Shown in pieces: positions 11,620 through 24,180 of a stretch of DNA of 64,000 nt. The DNA lies in the NCBI RefSeq assembly GCF_964340395.1, contig NC_135559.1:9295759-9359758 (forward strand), given 5' to 3'. The notes under the pieces were generated by a model. It worked only from the letters and a program-made list of their open reading frames with translations, did not search any database and was not told the origin of the DNA. The stretch comes from Glandiceps talaboti. Taxonomy: Eukaryota > Hemichordata > Enteropneusta > Spengelidae. Position 1 is the first letter of the stretch. The number at the start of each line of letters is the position of its first letter. The translations under genes and the position numbers were made by a program.

Positions 11620-11900
11620 AAAGCTAAATACAACATTGCGTGGTTCTAAAGCCTTTCTAAATTTACCCTTCTCTTTAAACTGTCATCTTTTTAAAGACAC
11701 CGTAGGGGAAAATCGTGCAAGATTTAAAGACTAGGTAAAATATTTGGTGCAGAAATATAGAGAAATGCATTTAAGGTGCAATACAAGATTGTACGGTTCT
11801 GAGAACCTTAAGCCTTCATAGATTTTTCCCTTCTAGTATTAGTAAACTGCCATGGTTACAAAGACACCGTGGGTGGGTGGTGGAGGAGGAATCTTGCAGG
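11620..11900. repeat. Diverged tandem duplication, about 161-bp period
   Basis: AAGCCTT(T)C at 11649 and 11810 starts parallel stretches through CCCTTCT, AAACTG(T/C)CAT and AAAGACACCGT, and on to a (C)TTGCA(A/G)G motif. Confidence 0.75.
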
Positions 11901-12670
11901 AAGAATGATGGAAACTGAGAAATAATTAGGTCGAAATGTTTTTAGATTGAAAGGTGTAGTATTATGTTTCATGCAGATATCTTGAGAAATAATTGGATGT
12001 GATGGCTTAATGATTTCAGTATCATTTTCTATATTCCAAAAGTAGATACCACTTGCAATGGTAAGATACATGACATGTATAATAACCCATGTCCCCTTCC
12101 TGAATCAATTTGAAATGGATTTAAACTGAATTGATAAGGGATTTTACATCTCGTTGCTGATCTTGCGATTCGCAAATACAAAAAAAAGGTATGCAACAAC
12201 AGTTGTCAAACATGTGATCATGGTCAAGCTTTTGACGTGGCCATGTGTGATGACGTTGAAAACAATAGTGTTGCTAAGTGTTTGACACTTTCAGCTTGAC
12301 CACCCTCACCTGGCTGCTAAGGATGAAATGACTCATGTGGGATCTCGTGAGATCTGCCACAAGACGAAAAACGGCTTATTAGTTCAATCGGTTCAAAACC
12401 AGAAAACTGAGTAATGGATTTAAATTCGTTACTTTTGCTTTACATGTGTGCATTGGTTTGGACCCCCTAACCCTTCTATATTTGTACCTCATTATACCCC
12501 AGGTTGTTAGGAATCAATTTGATTAAATCAGTTCATACTGCTTAGTGCATGTGGGAACAGAACTGACTTTAATGTGATTTTGAACCAGTTTAAAATTCTA
12601 GGTTGGGACACGACTTGAATACAAAATAGATAAAGATTGACTTGGATGCATATACCACCTACATGTATCC

Positions 12671-12900
12671 TGCCATCCATCCATCCATCCACCTACCTTC
12701 CCATCCAATCATCCATCCATCCATCCATCCAACCATCCATTCATCCATCCATACATCCATCCATCCATCCACCCATCCATCCATCCATCCATCCATCCAT
12801 CCACCTATCCATCCATCCATCCATCCATTCATCCATCCATCTATCCATCCATCCATCCATCTATCCATCCATCCATCCATCCATCCACCTATCCATCTGT
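12671..12900. repeat. Tetranucleotide microsatellite (CCAT)n
   Basis: About 230 bp of CCAT with rare CCAC, TCAT and CTAT variants. It produces Ile-His-Pro-Ser frames on + and Met-Asp-Gly-Trp frames on -. Confidence 0.98.
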
Positions 12901-12929
12901 CTAACCTTTATTTGCAAGTTTTATTAACG

Positions 12930-14100
12930 TGACAGATGTCCTAGTTTTACCACCACCTTTTTAGAGAGGATGATATATGAGATAAGTGACATGAGATCAA
13001 CATAGTATAACATACATTCCATGGCTTTACTGTAAACGATTAGTTAGTATATCCATACATGTATCTAAGGCCTAATAAAATAGCTTGTCCAATGACCTCA
13101 CAAGATGACGTACATGCATTTGTGTGCTTTTCAACCACTGTTCATAATTCTCGTTTTATACTGAATTATAAAAACGACAACTTTAAAAAAAGAAGCTAAC
13201 AGTAACACATACATTTACATGTACTGCTCATGTCACCCCCTCGCCCAGAGACTTAGAGACTTGTCTAGACCCCCTAAGTTTCTAGTATTTTTCTCTTCTA
13301 ATATTCAGTCAGCAAGAACATACTCTGAATTTTAACATGACTTGAACTCATTCACCTTTTGGTTACAGAAGACTGGTATTCGTTTATTTCTTGAATTTAC
13401 GAGTTTAAACTGTGAGGCTACATTTTTCTAGATCCTGTGTTGTTGGTTATTACCTTCCCAAACTTCACTTTAAAAATAGATGTCTAATTTATATTTCTAC
13501 ATTTACCTAGTACATATTATGTCAAACTTTCTTCAGTAACTAGAAAATATTAATGACCTAACTAGGGGTTACACATACTTCTCGGCTTCAACGTGGAATG
13601 ACAAAGCCCCTTAGGTCAGTCATATTTTCCTTGGCTGGATCAATGAATAAAGAGAAATATTGGAGAGTAATATCTAAATATAGTTTGAAAAGAGATGATT
13701 GACTATTATTATGGCGTAAACAGATACAATGTGTATGATGGAGAAGACCTCCCAGGTATATTAGATGAAAATAATTTGATTTAGTTTTCATATTTTGAGA
13801 ATGAAGAATCAGTAGAAGTTAAAAATACCCTGTATGTTGATATTGAAAGTATGACCGGGTCACAATGAAAATAAGAGGGTTTGTAGAATTTGCTATCTAG
13901 CAGATATATACTGTACGGTAGTCGGTGAAAACATGTCTAGAGAAATAACTGATGTATATGTAGCTGTCAGGTATAGTGAAGTTTTCTATTCGTTTTTTTT
14001 TTCTTGTTGCTATTTCGTTATGATTGATTTTGCAAATGTCAGAATAACAAACTGCATTAGTCTTCATAATTTGATGTAGTAGTAGTGATTTTGTATGCTT
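12930..14100. other. Unique AT-rich intronic sequence
   Basis: No repeat, exon or RNA gene recognised. Confidence 0.5.
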
Positions 14101-14139
14101 GTATTTGTAATGACAACTATTAGGAATTTATATAAGATA

Positions 14140-15290
14140 AATTTTGACAGCAGACGACAGGAGAGATTTTAGCATTGACAAATTTTACAAATTTTCAATC
14201 ATTTATTTCAATGTGTTTACTTCATTTTGGTAAATTTATACCAGGTAACAGCCAAATTTTTGACAGCAGACGACAGGAATTTATTATTTTTAGCAAATTT
14301 TACTCATTTACAATAATTTATTCCATATATTCCCTTCATTTTGGTAAATTTATGCAAAGTATAAACAGCCAAATTTTTGACAGCAGACGATGTTAGTCAT
14401 CAATAAGTTTCACACATTTGCAATCATTTATTCACATTATTTACTTCATTCTGGTTAATCCAGACCAGACGACAGCCAAATTTTTGACAGCTGGTTACAG
14501 AAAATTTAGCATCAAGAGATTTGACATATTTCCGATAATGTTTTTAACTTATTCTTCATTTTGGTAAATTTATAAAAGGTAATAACCAAATTTTTGACAG
14601 CAGACAATGGGAAATTTTTTCATCATCAAATTTACAATCATTTATATTTATTCACATTTTTGTTGACTTCATTTTGGTCAGTCCAGACCAGATAACATCC
14701 AAATTTTTGGCAGCATAATATACAGATTTTATCATCAACCACTTTTCAGATTATTTTTTCTGTCCTATTCAATTAATGTTTAGTAAATTACACAAGGTAA
14801 CAGGGAAATTTTTGACAGCCGACTGCATGAACTTTTTATCATTATAACAAATATTGCACATTTACAATAATTTTTTCACACTATTTATTTCATTTTGGTC
14901 AGTCCAGCGCAGACGAAAGCCATATTTTTGACAGCAGACGACAGAAATCTGAGCATCAACAAAATTTACACATTTCCAATAATTTTGTCCAACCGCATTT
15001 TGGCAAATTTATACAAGGTAAACAGGCAAATTTTTGATTACAGATGACATGGAATTGTTATCATTGATAAATGTATACAATAATTAATTCACATTAGTTG
15101 ACTTCATTGTTGTCAATCCAGACCAGACTACAACCAAATTTTTGACAGCAGGCGACATAAAATTTTCATCATCAACCATGGTACACTTCATTTTGGTATT
15201 AAAGTCCAACAACAAAGTAACAGCCAAATATTTGCAGAGATACAACAAGAATTCTTTGTACCAAATTGTACACATTTTGATGTATAGATA
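14140..15290. repeat. Satellite array with two mostly alternating monomer types (105-117 bp)
   Basis: The TTTTGACAGC anchor, or a close variant, occurs at about 14142, 14258, 14375, 14482, 14592, 14705, 14810, 14926, 15032, 15140 and 15230. Before it, units carry either TAAATTTATACAAGGTAACAG (type A) or GTCAGTCCAGACCAGACGAC (type B). After two A units the order is B A B A B A B, so a dimer of about 220 bp was amplified. The last unit at 15230 is shortened. Confidence 0.9.
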
Positions 15291-15380
15291 ACAGCCATAC
15301 TGTCCTTATGATATCAAAATATATCTTACCTACAGACGTAATATTTTCCCCTTTATATTTGAAATGATTTTTGTCATTTA

Positions 15381-15728
15381 GGCCTAAAGCAAAATTGTTT
15401 GGTTCCGGTTACCTGACCCTACCTAGTTTTTCACTGCCAACCCTAAACATTTTTTTACATATTCAAGAAAAAATCAAAAAAAATCGTGAAAATTGTGAAG
15501 TCTTGCGAGTAATAGTGGATGTGGAAACTGACATCAACATAAAAAGACAATATAAAACTGTTCTTCCAATCTGTAATGGCTGTATATCTGATGAGAAGAA
15601 ACCAATAACACAGAGACCATACGGAAAACAACGGAAAACATAACTACCTGAACCTGATGCTCACACATGGAAAATAAAAAGATTAGAAAAAAAAAACAAT
15701 CTTCCTACCCCACCTATTCTAAAATTAT
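15381..15728 (+). mobile_element. GGCC-ended MITE family, copy B
   Basis: It starts TTA|GGCCTAAAGCAAAATTG and follows copy A to CCCACCTATTCTAAAATTA, where the right terminus is lost. A duplicated ACGGAAAACA is present near 15630-15645. Confidence 0.8.
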
Positions 15729-16019
15729 CTGTCTGACATGGAAGTAGCTGTAGTTTACTTCTTACACATTAGGATAGGATTTCTATTGAAATAGACCCAA
15801 GCATTATGTAGCAGAATAAGGACTATTTAGGACATGGTTTTCACATTATAGTCTCAATATAGAATATTTGTATAAATAACATGTAAGATATTTGGTATTT
15901 TGATTAATTGGGAACTTGTATTTTTAACTTATAACATTTTATTGTCACTTTTGATTTAATTTGACAGGTTTCTTTCATTTCCTCTGAAATACTACCCTGA
16001 GTCTAATAATGTATATGTA

Positions 16020-16880
16020 ACAGCCCATGACACGTTTATGCCAATGTGACACACTGGTGGTATTTACATGAGTACTTTACAGTGTACCATATTTAAGCAG
16101 AGCAAGTGAGAGTGTATATACTAGTTGAAAACACTTCAGGCAGGAATGGTAATGTGACAGAACCCCATGACGGGCGAGTGCAAGTGTGCCGTACTGGGGG
16201 TATTTGCGTAAGTGCTTGCAATGTTACCTGCACTCGTACTTTCATGCAGGAGTGACAATGTAACAGAACCCCTTGACGCACGAGTGCAAGTGTGGCGTAC
16301 TGGAGGTATTTGCATAAGTGCTTGCAATGTTCTCTGTGCCTGTACTTTCACGAGTATAGTAAGTGAAAGTGCAGTAGAAAACACTGCAAGCATGAGTGTA
16401 AATGCCCATGAGTACTCACACTGGAACTCACTTGGAATGAGGTTCTGTTATTATTACATATGTTTATCTGAAATGGCAAATTTCCATAAAAAATCATGCA
16501 ATATGATGACACAATCTTGTGTGTAGCGAACGATTGCATCCTCATTTGCATATAATTTGCATGCTATAATGTTTCGATATTGCACTGTAGTGAAAATACC
16601 GCGAGTGAAAATACGCACCAGTGTAAGAAATCTCTGGTACATATGTAATAATATCCTGAGTAACGTCTTGAAAAAGCCCCCAGAGATGCAAAGCTAGTTG
16701 GAGATTTAAGCCAATTCTGTATTCATTACCATGACAACACTGAATATGCCACACTGGCATTTACATGTACATAGGGTTCTGTTACTAGAAACAGTAAATT
16801 CATAAAACGAATTGTTCTCTTGTTTGCATACAGCTGTGCAGTAATCAAGTTTTGGTATCACATTGCAGTTTTTACCTCAA
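16020..16880. mobile_element. Internally palindromic dispersed element, copy 1 with duplicated modules
   Basis: The module GAGTGCAAGTGTGNCGTACT followed by TATTTGC(G/A)TAAGTGCTTGCA occurs twice (about 16175 and 16280). It is then inverted in 16362-16432 (GAAAACACTGCAAGCATGAG), forming a long hairpin centred near 16356. A CATTTGCATATAATTTGCAT block follows near 16540. A partial second copy lies at 16735-16880. Other family members are at 25870-26310 and 33640-33980. Confidence 0.75.
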
Positions 16881-16984
16881 GGCACAATTTGATATGTTTA
16901 TGTTTTTAGTTAAGGTCCTTGTCACATATAGATAGATGTTCTTTACTAAGAAAGAAAGAAGAAGGAAGATTGCACCTCGATGGT

Positions 16985-17240
16985 AAATTTGACTAAAAAT
17001 CAAAATTCTTCATTTTCTCCAAACTTTCCCATATGAATGAAAGCTTGTTCCTGTTCCTTTTGACATAATAAAAGATATTTTGTGATTCACCGTCTTGTTT
17101 TCAAGAAAATTGTCAATCTTTATTTTCCGATAGTTTTACTTCACATATGATTTGGCAGCCATATTGGATTCTAAAATGTCTCAATGTTGATAACATTTTG
17201 GTCTCTATTTGAAAAATGGTGTATGATGACCCGCGATTTG
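16985..17240 (+). repeat. Dispersed repeat with GCAGCCATATTGGATTC motif, copy 1
   Basis: Landmarks TCTCCAAACTTTCCCATATG, GTCTTGTTTTCAAGAAAATT and GCAGCCATATTGGATTCTAA appear in the same order, inverted, at 53690-53960. The first part recurs inverted at 60314-60420. Confidence 0.7.
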
Positions 17241-17339
17241 TTCTATCTTTATTTTAACTGAGAATAGGTTGCTGTTTTTCTGAACAAAGAGCAAAAGTTT
17301 AAACAGTTTATTCCTGAGGGGAAAGAGTCTTCCGTTAAT

Positions 17340-18590
17340 CATGAAAATTTCTGTTTAGAAACAAAGTTTGATTTTTTAGTGCCGCCAAGGTACTGGCATG
17401 GTACCCCAAGACACCTGTGTGAATCAAATAACGTCTGTGTTTTAAATCCCTTGATGATGAAGAATTATAGACTATTACTTCTAATGATCGAACAAAAGAC
17501 TTAATTTTGTGGTAAAATGGATTTTTTGTTTTCAATTTTCATAATTGGTATTCAGTGAATTCATGTAAGAAGATTTTAACTGCATAATACACAGGAAATG
17601 ATCAATATGTTGTTTGGATGATTGATGTACAGTGATTGTACACAAGTAAATATTTTAGATTTTTTTTAAAAACAAATATTTAGGACATGCAAACATACAT
17701 GCATGTACAAGTACTGTTGATCTTCATAACATGGGTATGGGTTTTGCAGACCAAGGTTGTAAGGTGGAAGGGCTCGACTTTAGGAGGGTTTGCAAGTTGT
17801 ATTATCGAAGTCCACAAATTCCGGGCCATAAAAATGTTATCATATATGTATGTCTTATATGTATGTAGCATGGAAACATCATTTGAATTATATATAATCA
17901 CATACATTGAGAATATTATCTTATAAATAATGTTGTTATAGTGACTCCGACACAAAAACCAAAGCCAGAGCAACGAGTAAACGGATATAGGTGCGCATGC
18001 AAATTGTCATAGTTGCATAGTTTACCACTGTCACCAGGGTGCATGATATATTGGAAAATATTGTACAGGTTCAATGTATTGTGCACTGTGTTGAATTCAA
18101 TAGGAAGTGATACTAGGTAGATGATATTATGATAAATGTCCTTTATAATTATACTGATTCATATAGTTATTAAAAAAAATAATACATACACGAATTAAAT
18201 TCTCATTACTTGAAATAGAAATTGACCACATATCATGAAAGGAACAATCATTCAATGGCCTTACTAAAATAAATTAAAAAGTTCTATTCATAGAATCAAA
18301 AAAGTTTCTATGAATCCCAAATTTTCACACATCTTGTCAGCATTGTTCTACAAAGTACAATGGGCCATTGTTATATTCTCACCTTGGATTTCCTCATGGT
18401 CACCATGGCTTTTGTTCAATGCACTACACATGTATACATTACTATAGGCGTGCACAAATTCTATTTTAACTCTCTAGCATGAGGGAAAATGTTATTGCAG
18501 GTACCGAGAATTGACTTGCCTTGAGAACTCTTTGATATCAGATGATACATATATAGGCTAGAGGCTATCTATGGCTTCAAATCTCATCTT
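17340..18590. other. Intronic sequence without clear features
   Basis: Mostly AT-rich; a few short TACATGCATGTACA-like palindromes near 17695. No exon recognised. Confidence 0.45.
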
Positions 18591-18599
18591 ACATCTAGG

Positions 18600-18880
18600 T
18601 TAATCAGGTTCTGAGATGAAATTTGAAATTTAAACGAGTCCATTCACACAGTCATTAACATCTTTGTTAATCACAGAATTCTGTCCAATTAAAGTGCTTA
18701 TTGGAGGAAGTTACATAATGTCCAAAAACAGTACATTTGTCAGCTCAGGATGCTACTTATACATTGTTTACACTATTCTAACAGTTGGGGGTTTACTCAT
18801 TTACATGAACAACTTTTGGTTCATGATTTCTCAGTGAGCCAGATGAGGTGTAGAGAGATCGTCTGATTTGATTGAAGCCA
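18600..18880 (+). repeat. Dispersed repeat (TTACTCATTTACATGAAC family), copy 1
   Basis: CACAGTCATTAACATC, CACAGAATTCTGTCCAAT, ACATAATGTCCAAA and GGGGGTTTACTCATTT occur in the same order, inverted, at 30785-31080. The first half is also at 51700-51850. Confidence 0.75.
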
Positions 18881-19064
18881 TATAACATCGAGACTAGATG
18901 ATAGAAAGAATGTGTAGTTTTACATGTATAATTATACGTTGAATATTTGGATTATTTATCAAGATTTCTGCCTGGATAGCTGTAAACAATGAGACATGTA
19001 AGTTAGTGAGTTTTATTTCTCGTATTTAATGTTTTCACTGACAATTCATCACATTATACATGCA

Positions 19065-19310
19065 CAAGCCAACATATTGTCTGTGAACAGAAAATATGGA
19101 TATATATACCCTGGTCATTCTGTGATGTGATGACAATTATAATACCCTATCTATGTCACTCCTTCTGCTGTGTTTGAAATGTGAATCAAAACATTCCAAA
19201 TTGCCATAATTTCTCCCCTTCTTTTCCGGGAGTATAATGATATTATTCTCCAATATTTTTCTTCATTCAGCCGGAAAATACTCGTGATCAAAATAAATAA
19301 TTATTTATCA
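19065..19310 (+). mobile_element. Dispersed element with terminal ATTATTCYCCAATATTTTTC hairpin, copy 1
   Basis: ACAAGCCAACATATTGTCTG leads to TCTATGTCACTCCTTCTGCT and then ATTATTCTCCAATATTTTTC. Related copies are at 26995-27200, 33057-33395 (inverted) and 50205-50840. This copy stops after the first arm of the terminal hairpin. Confidence 0.7.
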
Positions 19311-19611
19311 AATAACAAACATGTGTTACTCACAAAGATTGTTATATCTGTAACATTATGACCTTTCATAATATTCAAACAAGATTTCCATGGAAACTAC
19401 AATTCTACAGAAGAAAAATAATGAAAAATTTGTTGACATTTCCATTCTGGCTATTGAGTGACTTTATAGGTAAATATGTTGTAGGAATATATAATGACTA
19501 TGTATCATAGTTTCGACATGTGTCTAGATAGTATTATTACATATGCAGGCATGATTGTGGTAGGATATAGTTTCAGATTTATACGTAGGTCAATCTATGA
19601 AGTCTGACAGA

Positions 19612-19651
19612 AAATGCATGTACACACACATACATACACACACACACACAC

Positions 19652-19684
<33 letters not shown>

Positions 19685-19685
19685 T

Positions 19686-19716
<31 letters not shown>

Positions 19717-19888
19717 TAGCATACAGTGTTACACACATGTATACAGACTTCTCCTAGGTACACATGTACATGTACATACATATTCACACTCAACATACTT
19801 GTACAATCACACTCATACATACACACACACATACACACATACATACACACATATACACATACACACACATACATACACACACATATAC

Positions 19889-19940
<52 letters not shown>
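19612..19940. repeat. Compound microsatellite (CA)n/(CATA)n
   Basis: CA and CATA runs on both sides of a non-repeated island (about 19720-19815). Source of the His-Thr and Cys-Val frames. Confidence 0.97.
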
Positions 19941-20464
19941 CTGCAAAGTAAACAATTTCAAGAGAGTTCAGAAGTATTTCAAGACTGTCCTTTGGTGACC
20001 TAAGTCAGGACAGTTTCAGGCCTCAGTCCTCCATGTACATTGTATATCACAGTTAATCCAACACTTTTAAATCGTCTTAGTAATGAGTTCTGTCTTCTAT
20101 AGTTACTAGCAATGATTACATACAGTATATTTTGACAGTAAGTAGGACAACATACATGTAAGTGCATGAATTCTTCGTATGAAAAGAAAACTGCAGGAGA
20201 ACATTGATATCTGAACTGTCTCTCTATAGTTAACCTGTATTGAGTAGAATATCATGAAAGTGCTCACCACGATTATCTACAATACAACTGCAGTCATGAT
20301 AATAGTGAAGTAGGTACAGTGAATATGTATAGTTTGATGCTTTGACATTTACTAAATCTGCTTTTGCAATGAACTGTACATTGTGCAATAGTGAGCAAAT
20401 CTTCCAGTGGGTCATTTGTTAGGATTACAATAGATGTTTTGTCTCATCGTCACTCTCCAAAGGC

Positions 20465-21475
20465 ATATATGAAACATTGCTAAATTGTATGCATGTTTTC
20501 ATCCGGATTGCACTGTCTTAATATGAGACATATGCAAAGCTAAACCGAGACTTGAGCACTGAAATCCCTGTCTCGACTTGTCGGCTTTGTTTCCCGTAAC
20601 TTTTGCAAGTTGCATGATGCCAGCCTATATGACAATTTACTTGTGGTGATGCCGATGAGATGTACATCTAAATGGCATACACAAGTCAACATCTCAGGAC
20701 AGTGTACGCGTGTTTTCATCTGGATTACTCTTAATGAGACATATTCACAAGCTGAACTGAGAATTGTGTATTGACTCTAGCTAGCTTGTTTTCAGTAACT
20801 TTTGCTAGTCGCATGACGTCATCCCATAACAACTTATGTACGGTGATGCTGACAGGATGTTTTTATCTGTATTGCACTTAGGCCAAAGAAAAAAAGAATT
20901 GTTTCTGCGTCATCCCATAACAACTTATGTACAATGTACGTTGATGCTGACAGGATGTTTTTATCTGTATTGCACTGAGGCCAAAGAAAAAAAGAATCAT
21001 TTCTGGTCAGGGTGCACATCACCTAAATACCCTCGCATCGGTCTTTTTGTGTGTTTTTCCAGCCCATGCAGTCTACAGATCTGGGGAAACACAAAAACAA
21101 CCCTTCCTACTTCAGTGAAGACAACTGCAGAGCCAATTGTGAACAAGCAAATGACATCTGCTCTACATACACACTTGCTCTAAAGTACTAAATAAAATGA
21201 ACAATAGCTGCCATAAATAGTAAATTGAGTGACAGGTTTGTTGAGAATAAAACAACAACAACAACAACAACAACAAAACGTGTCGCACATTAGACAGAAT
21301 TTCCTGACCAGAAACAATTTTTTTTTTTTTTTGGCCTTACTAATGAGACATATATACAGAGCCTGAACAAGACTTTGGCACCTACATTGTAATCTCTGTC
21401 TTGACTCTTCAGGTTCTTAAAAAAATATAGTTTCCAGTAACTCGTCCAAGTTGTATGACATCAATAATGCTATGG
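20465..21475. repeat. Diverged tandem repeat, about 220-240 bp unit, interrupted by a MITE
   Basis: Units share GTTTTCATC(C/T)GGATT, TTAATGAGACATAT, TTTTCAGTAACTTTTGC, AGT(T/C)GCATGA(C/T)G and GATGCTGACAGGATGTTTTTA. The third unit is split at 20880 by a GGCC-ended element and resumes at 21337 with TTACTAATGAGACATAT. Confidence 0.75.
20881..21336. mobile_element. GGCC-ended DNA transposon (MITE D) with apparent TTA target duplication
   Basis: The left inverted repeat reads GGCCAAAGAAAAAAAGAAT(C/T)...TTTCTGGTCAGG. The right end reads CCTGACCAGAAACAATTTT...TTTGGCC, giving TIRs of about 33 bp. TTA at 20878-20880 and 21337-21339 flanks the element, and removing it restores the host tandem repeat. 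The left flank plus left end has been duplicated afterwards (20817-20907 and 20908-21005). A (CAA)n run lies near 21254-21277. No ORF of transposase type. Confidence 0.8.
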
Positions 21476-21493
21476 TATGGGTTGGTGCACATC

Positions 21494-21670
21494 GGCTTGG
21501 GTAGCATGGTTGGTAGTGCATCTATCCAGAAATGGGAGGGTCCCAGGTTGGAGTCCTGGCACGATTCAGCAGGTTTTCTCCTTCCTTCCCTCTATTTGAA
21601 AAGTCCACCCAAACCGCAAGCCACAACATGGCGTAACCCAACACATACCCAGTTTACCTCATTGCCAAAT
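21494..21670 (+). mobile_element. tRNA-derived SINE, plus strand
   Basis: The head GGGTAGCATGGTTGGTAGTG resembles a tRNA D-arm/A box, and GGTTGGAGTCC (21546-21556) a B box one base from GGTTCGANTCC. The body runs through TTTTCTCCTTCCTTCCCTC and a CAACATGGCGTAACCCAAC segment. A functional tRNA is not expected because the stems are not maintained. Confidence 0.65.
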
Positions 21671-21696
21671 GTAGTATTATAGAGTCCTCAGCCATC

Positions 21697-21760
21697 AGCC
21701 TGGGTAGTATGGTTAATAGTGCATTGGTTTAGTAATTGGAGGGTCTGTGGTTCCCATATT
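21697..21760 (+). repeat. Second, decayed tRNA-like head next to the SINE
   Basis: GCCTGGGTAGTATGGTTAAT and GGAGGGTCTGTGGTTCCCAT parallel the head and B-box area of the preceding copy, about 200 bp further on, suggesting a tandem or dimeric SINE. Confidence 0.55.
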
Positions 21761-22751
21761 ATCAGAGATTGTTGTTAATACACAGTCATATCCAAGTCTT
21801 TATATTTGACCCAGACCTCTCCACCTTCTCATTACAAATTTTACAGAAGTCACACAAAAGTAATTTAGGGAGTTTGGCTTCTACGAAGACTTGTCAATCA
21901 ATGTCTGGACAGTCTTGTCAAATATTCATTCCTGTCAAGAATATGATGTTATTGTCTATGAAATGATGGACACACTATACACTTGACCATAAATCATTAG
22001 GGGGCATACAAGGTGTTAAGGGTCAGTGCTGTTGGTGTATCTACAAAATGTGTATTCCCTTACACTTACAAGTATTTATTCATTGAATTATCCCCTTCTT
22101 TCTGACCTTGGATTGTTTTAGAGTTTCAAGATCATTCAACACTTTATTTGTTCATTTATTCCTTCTTTCTGTAAGTGAGTATTTCATATATTGATTGATT
22201 TATTGAACCCATATCCTCCCATCAATATTCGAGAGAGACACAGAATACATCATTTAGAAAGTGATTCCACAGAACATGGAGAGTGCCATATTTGCAAATA
22301 ACTTGATATTCTATATGTTGTAAAGTATTGATTAAGAATACAGACAAAAGTTGTGTTGACATGGTGATGACCCAGGTCACACTGTCCATCTGTTGCTGTT
22401 GCCATGGGAATACCCAGGGCAGTAAATCAACAGATTCAATGGCTGTATTTGAAAAGTTCACAAGTTGACGATAGCTATCATTCACTGCCGTGTGGTTTTG
22501 ACAGATTCAGATAACGTTCAATCTTGTGTCTGTTTCGTGGCTTCTCAAGTACACGTAGCCATCTATTTTAACCAAGATAAAGTAGGCGAAAGACGACACA
22601 AGAGTGTTTTTATCTGCAACAGACTTGACCATGGAAGATCTAAATATATTTTGTATGTGAGTCTGATAACTTACCTAAATCTTACCATTATTTCTGTAAA
22701 CTCATAGACAGTTTATTTTGTACATTTTATGTGAATAATTTTCACTATTAA

Positions 22752-22854
22752 AGCGACCATATGGACGAGGATTGGGATATTTATTTTGGATTTTTAGTAT
22801 ACAAGATAATTTTATCATGGCGTCCTAAAAAGTTTGTTTTGTTTGTTTGTGTTT

Positions 22855-22925
<71 letters not shown>

Positions 22926-22945
22926 TTTGTGTATATGTGTGTGTG

Positions 22946-22979
<34 letters not shown>

Positions 22980-23145
22980 TGTGTGTGTTCTGTTTGTTTG
23001 TTTGTTTGTTTGTTTGATTGTGTAAAAAGCTTGTTTGTATGTGTAATAACAAAATTTTTACACATTTAGTAATTTTTTGCAATGTATTGAGTTACAAACA
23101 ACGACTTGGCATGTGTGTTGTTTCACATTTGATATGTCAAGTAAA
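22752..23145 (+). mobile_element. TTAA-flanked hairpin element, copy 1, expanded by (GT)n
   Basis: TTAA (22748-22751) precedes AGCGACCATATGGACGAGGA, which matches the left arm of the intact copy at 36838-37187. GAGTTACAAACAACGACTTGG matches that copy's interior. The right arm is missing and a large GT array interrupts the middle. Confidence 0.75.
22835..23020. repeat. (GT)n/(TTTG)n microsatellite
   Basis: About 130 bp of near-pure GT between TTTG runs. It gives long Cys-Val frames on + and His-Thr frames on -. Confidence 0.98.
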
Positions 23146-23149
23146 CGTG

Positions 23150-24000
23150 TTTCCATCTGAAGAAGCTCTCCTCACCCAAGTCAGTAACACCAAGACAAGT
23201 CTGTGAGCCAATAATCATTACAATCCCATACAAAATCTTAGATTTCAAAGAATGAAAAAGGCCCCTTAGCACATTACAACAAAGACATCGCGACGGGGAA
23301 AAAAAAACATGCAAAGTACAGTATTGTATCTGTACAAAAAGTAGGGCAAAGGACCACCTAAGTTTATAAGGTTAACAAGAAGGCATTTGGAAGACCAACT
23401 CAGGGAGCAGGTCTACTTTACGCAAATATTTTAAAAGATAAATGGTATAGGGAGTGAAGAGTCGAGTGCCAAGCTAGAGAAGAGGATTATTGTAGCTGTA
23501 TTGTTTTTATTTTCTAATTAATGGTTTGATGGCACCAGATAGTAGACAGTATGTATAAATTGTTTGGTTCTTTTCTTATTGAGTGTATAAGTAGTTGCCT
23601 GTTTGGGTTATAGAATAACGTTAAACGTGTAGTAGTTATGTGGTTTGTTTGACCCTACTTCATGTAAAGGGGGAACTATGTGCACAGATTTCATGCCGTA
23701 AGTGCAGAGAATACTAGTTGTAAGTAAGAGAAAGGCAGGCTCTTGGGACTAATTTGTTAGGGTGTTACATAAAAAATCTAGTGGCTGCCCATTGTTGTTT
23801 TTATTGTTGTTTTTGAGGTCTTACTTGGCATTGAAATTGTCTTAGCAGCTGTCTGGTCGTGGAGTTTTATCAAAGGACAGTCTGAAGCAGAAGATTTGAA
23901 ACGATTGGCAGGATTTGATTATCGTTGCTATATTTTTTTTCCCTTTTGAGTGAAGTGTTCTTTACAACAAAATACCACAGCTGATATGTAGCTAACAATG
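23150..24000. other. Intronic sequence without clear features
   Basis: No repeat or exon recognised apart from short homopolymers. Confidence 0.45.
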
Positions 24001-24009
24001 ATTTTGTAA

Positions 24010-24180
24010 TGGTGATTTAGTAGGACTAAAGGTATTACCTGGGTTCCCAGAATTTTTACCAGGGTTCTCCACCAAAATTTGTAATACAAGATATTTAGAT
24101 ATCTACATATATATGCAAGATTTACCAGATTTCCGTTCTCTGTTACCAAGGTTACCCAACCCCAACAAAACATTGAAAAG
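24010..24180 (+). mobile_element. CAGTG-ended MITE relative, truncated
   Basis: CTGGGTTCCCAGAATTTTTACC, GGTTCTCCACCAAAATTTG and GTTACCCAACCCCAACAAAAC are family modules in the usual order. Confidence 0.55.

Noticed and set aside
12637-12932. Ile-His-Pro-Ser and Met-Asp-Gly-Trp repeat proteins
   Set aside because: Direct translation of the (CCAT)n microsatellite.
14140-15290. Possible CRISPR array
   Set aside because: The repeated units are over 100 bp and diverge along their whole length; no short identical repeats with unique spacers and no cas genes.
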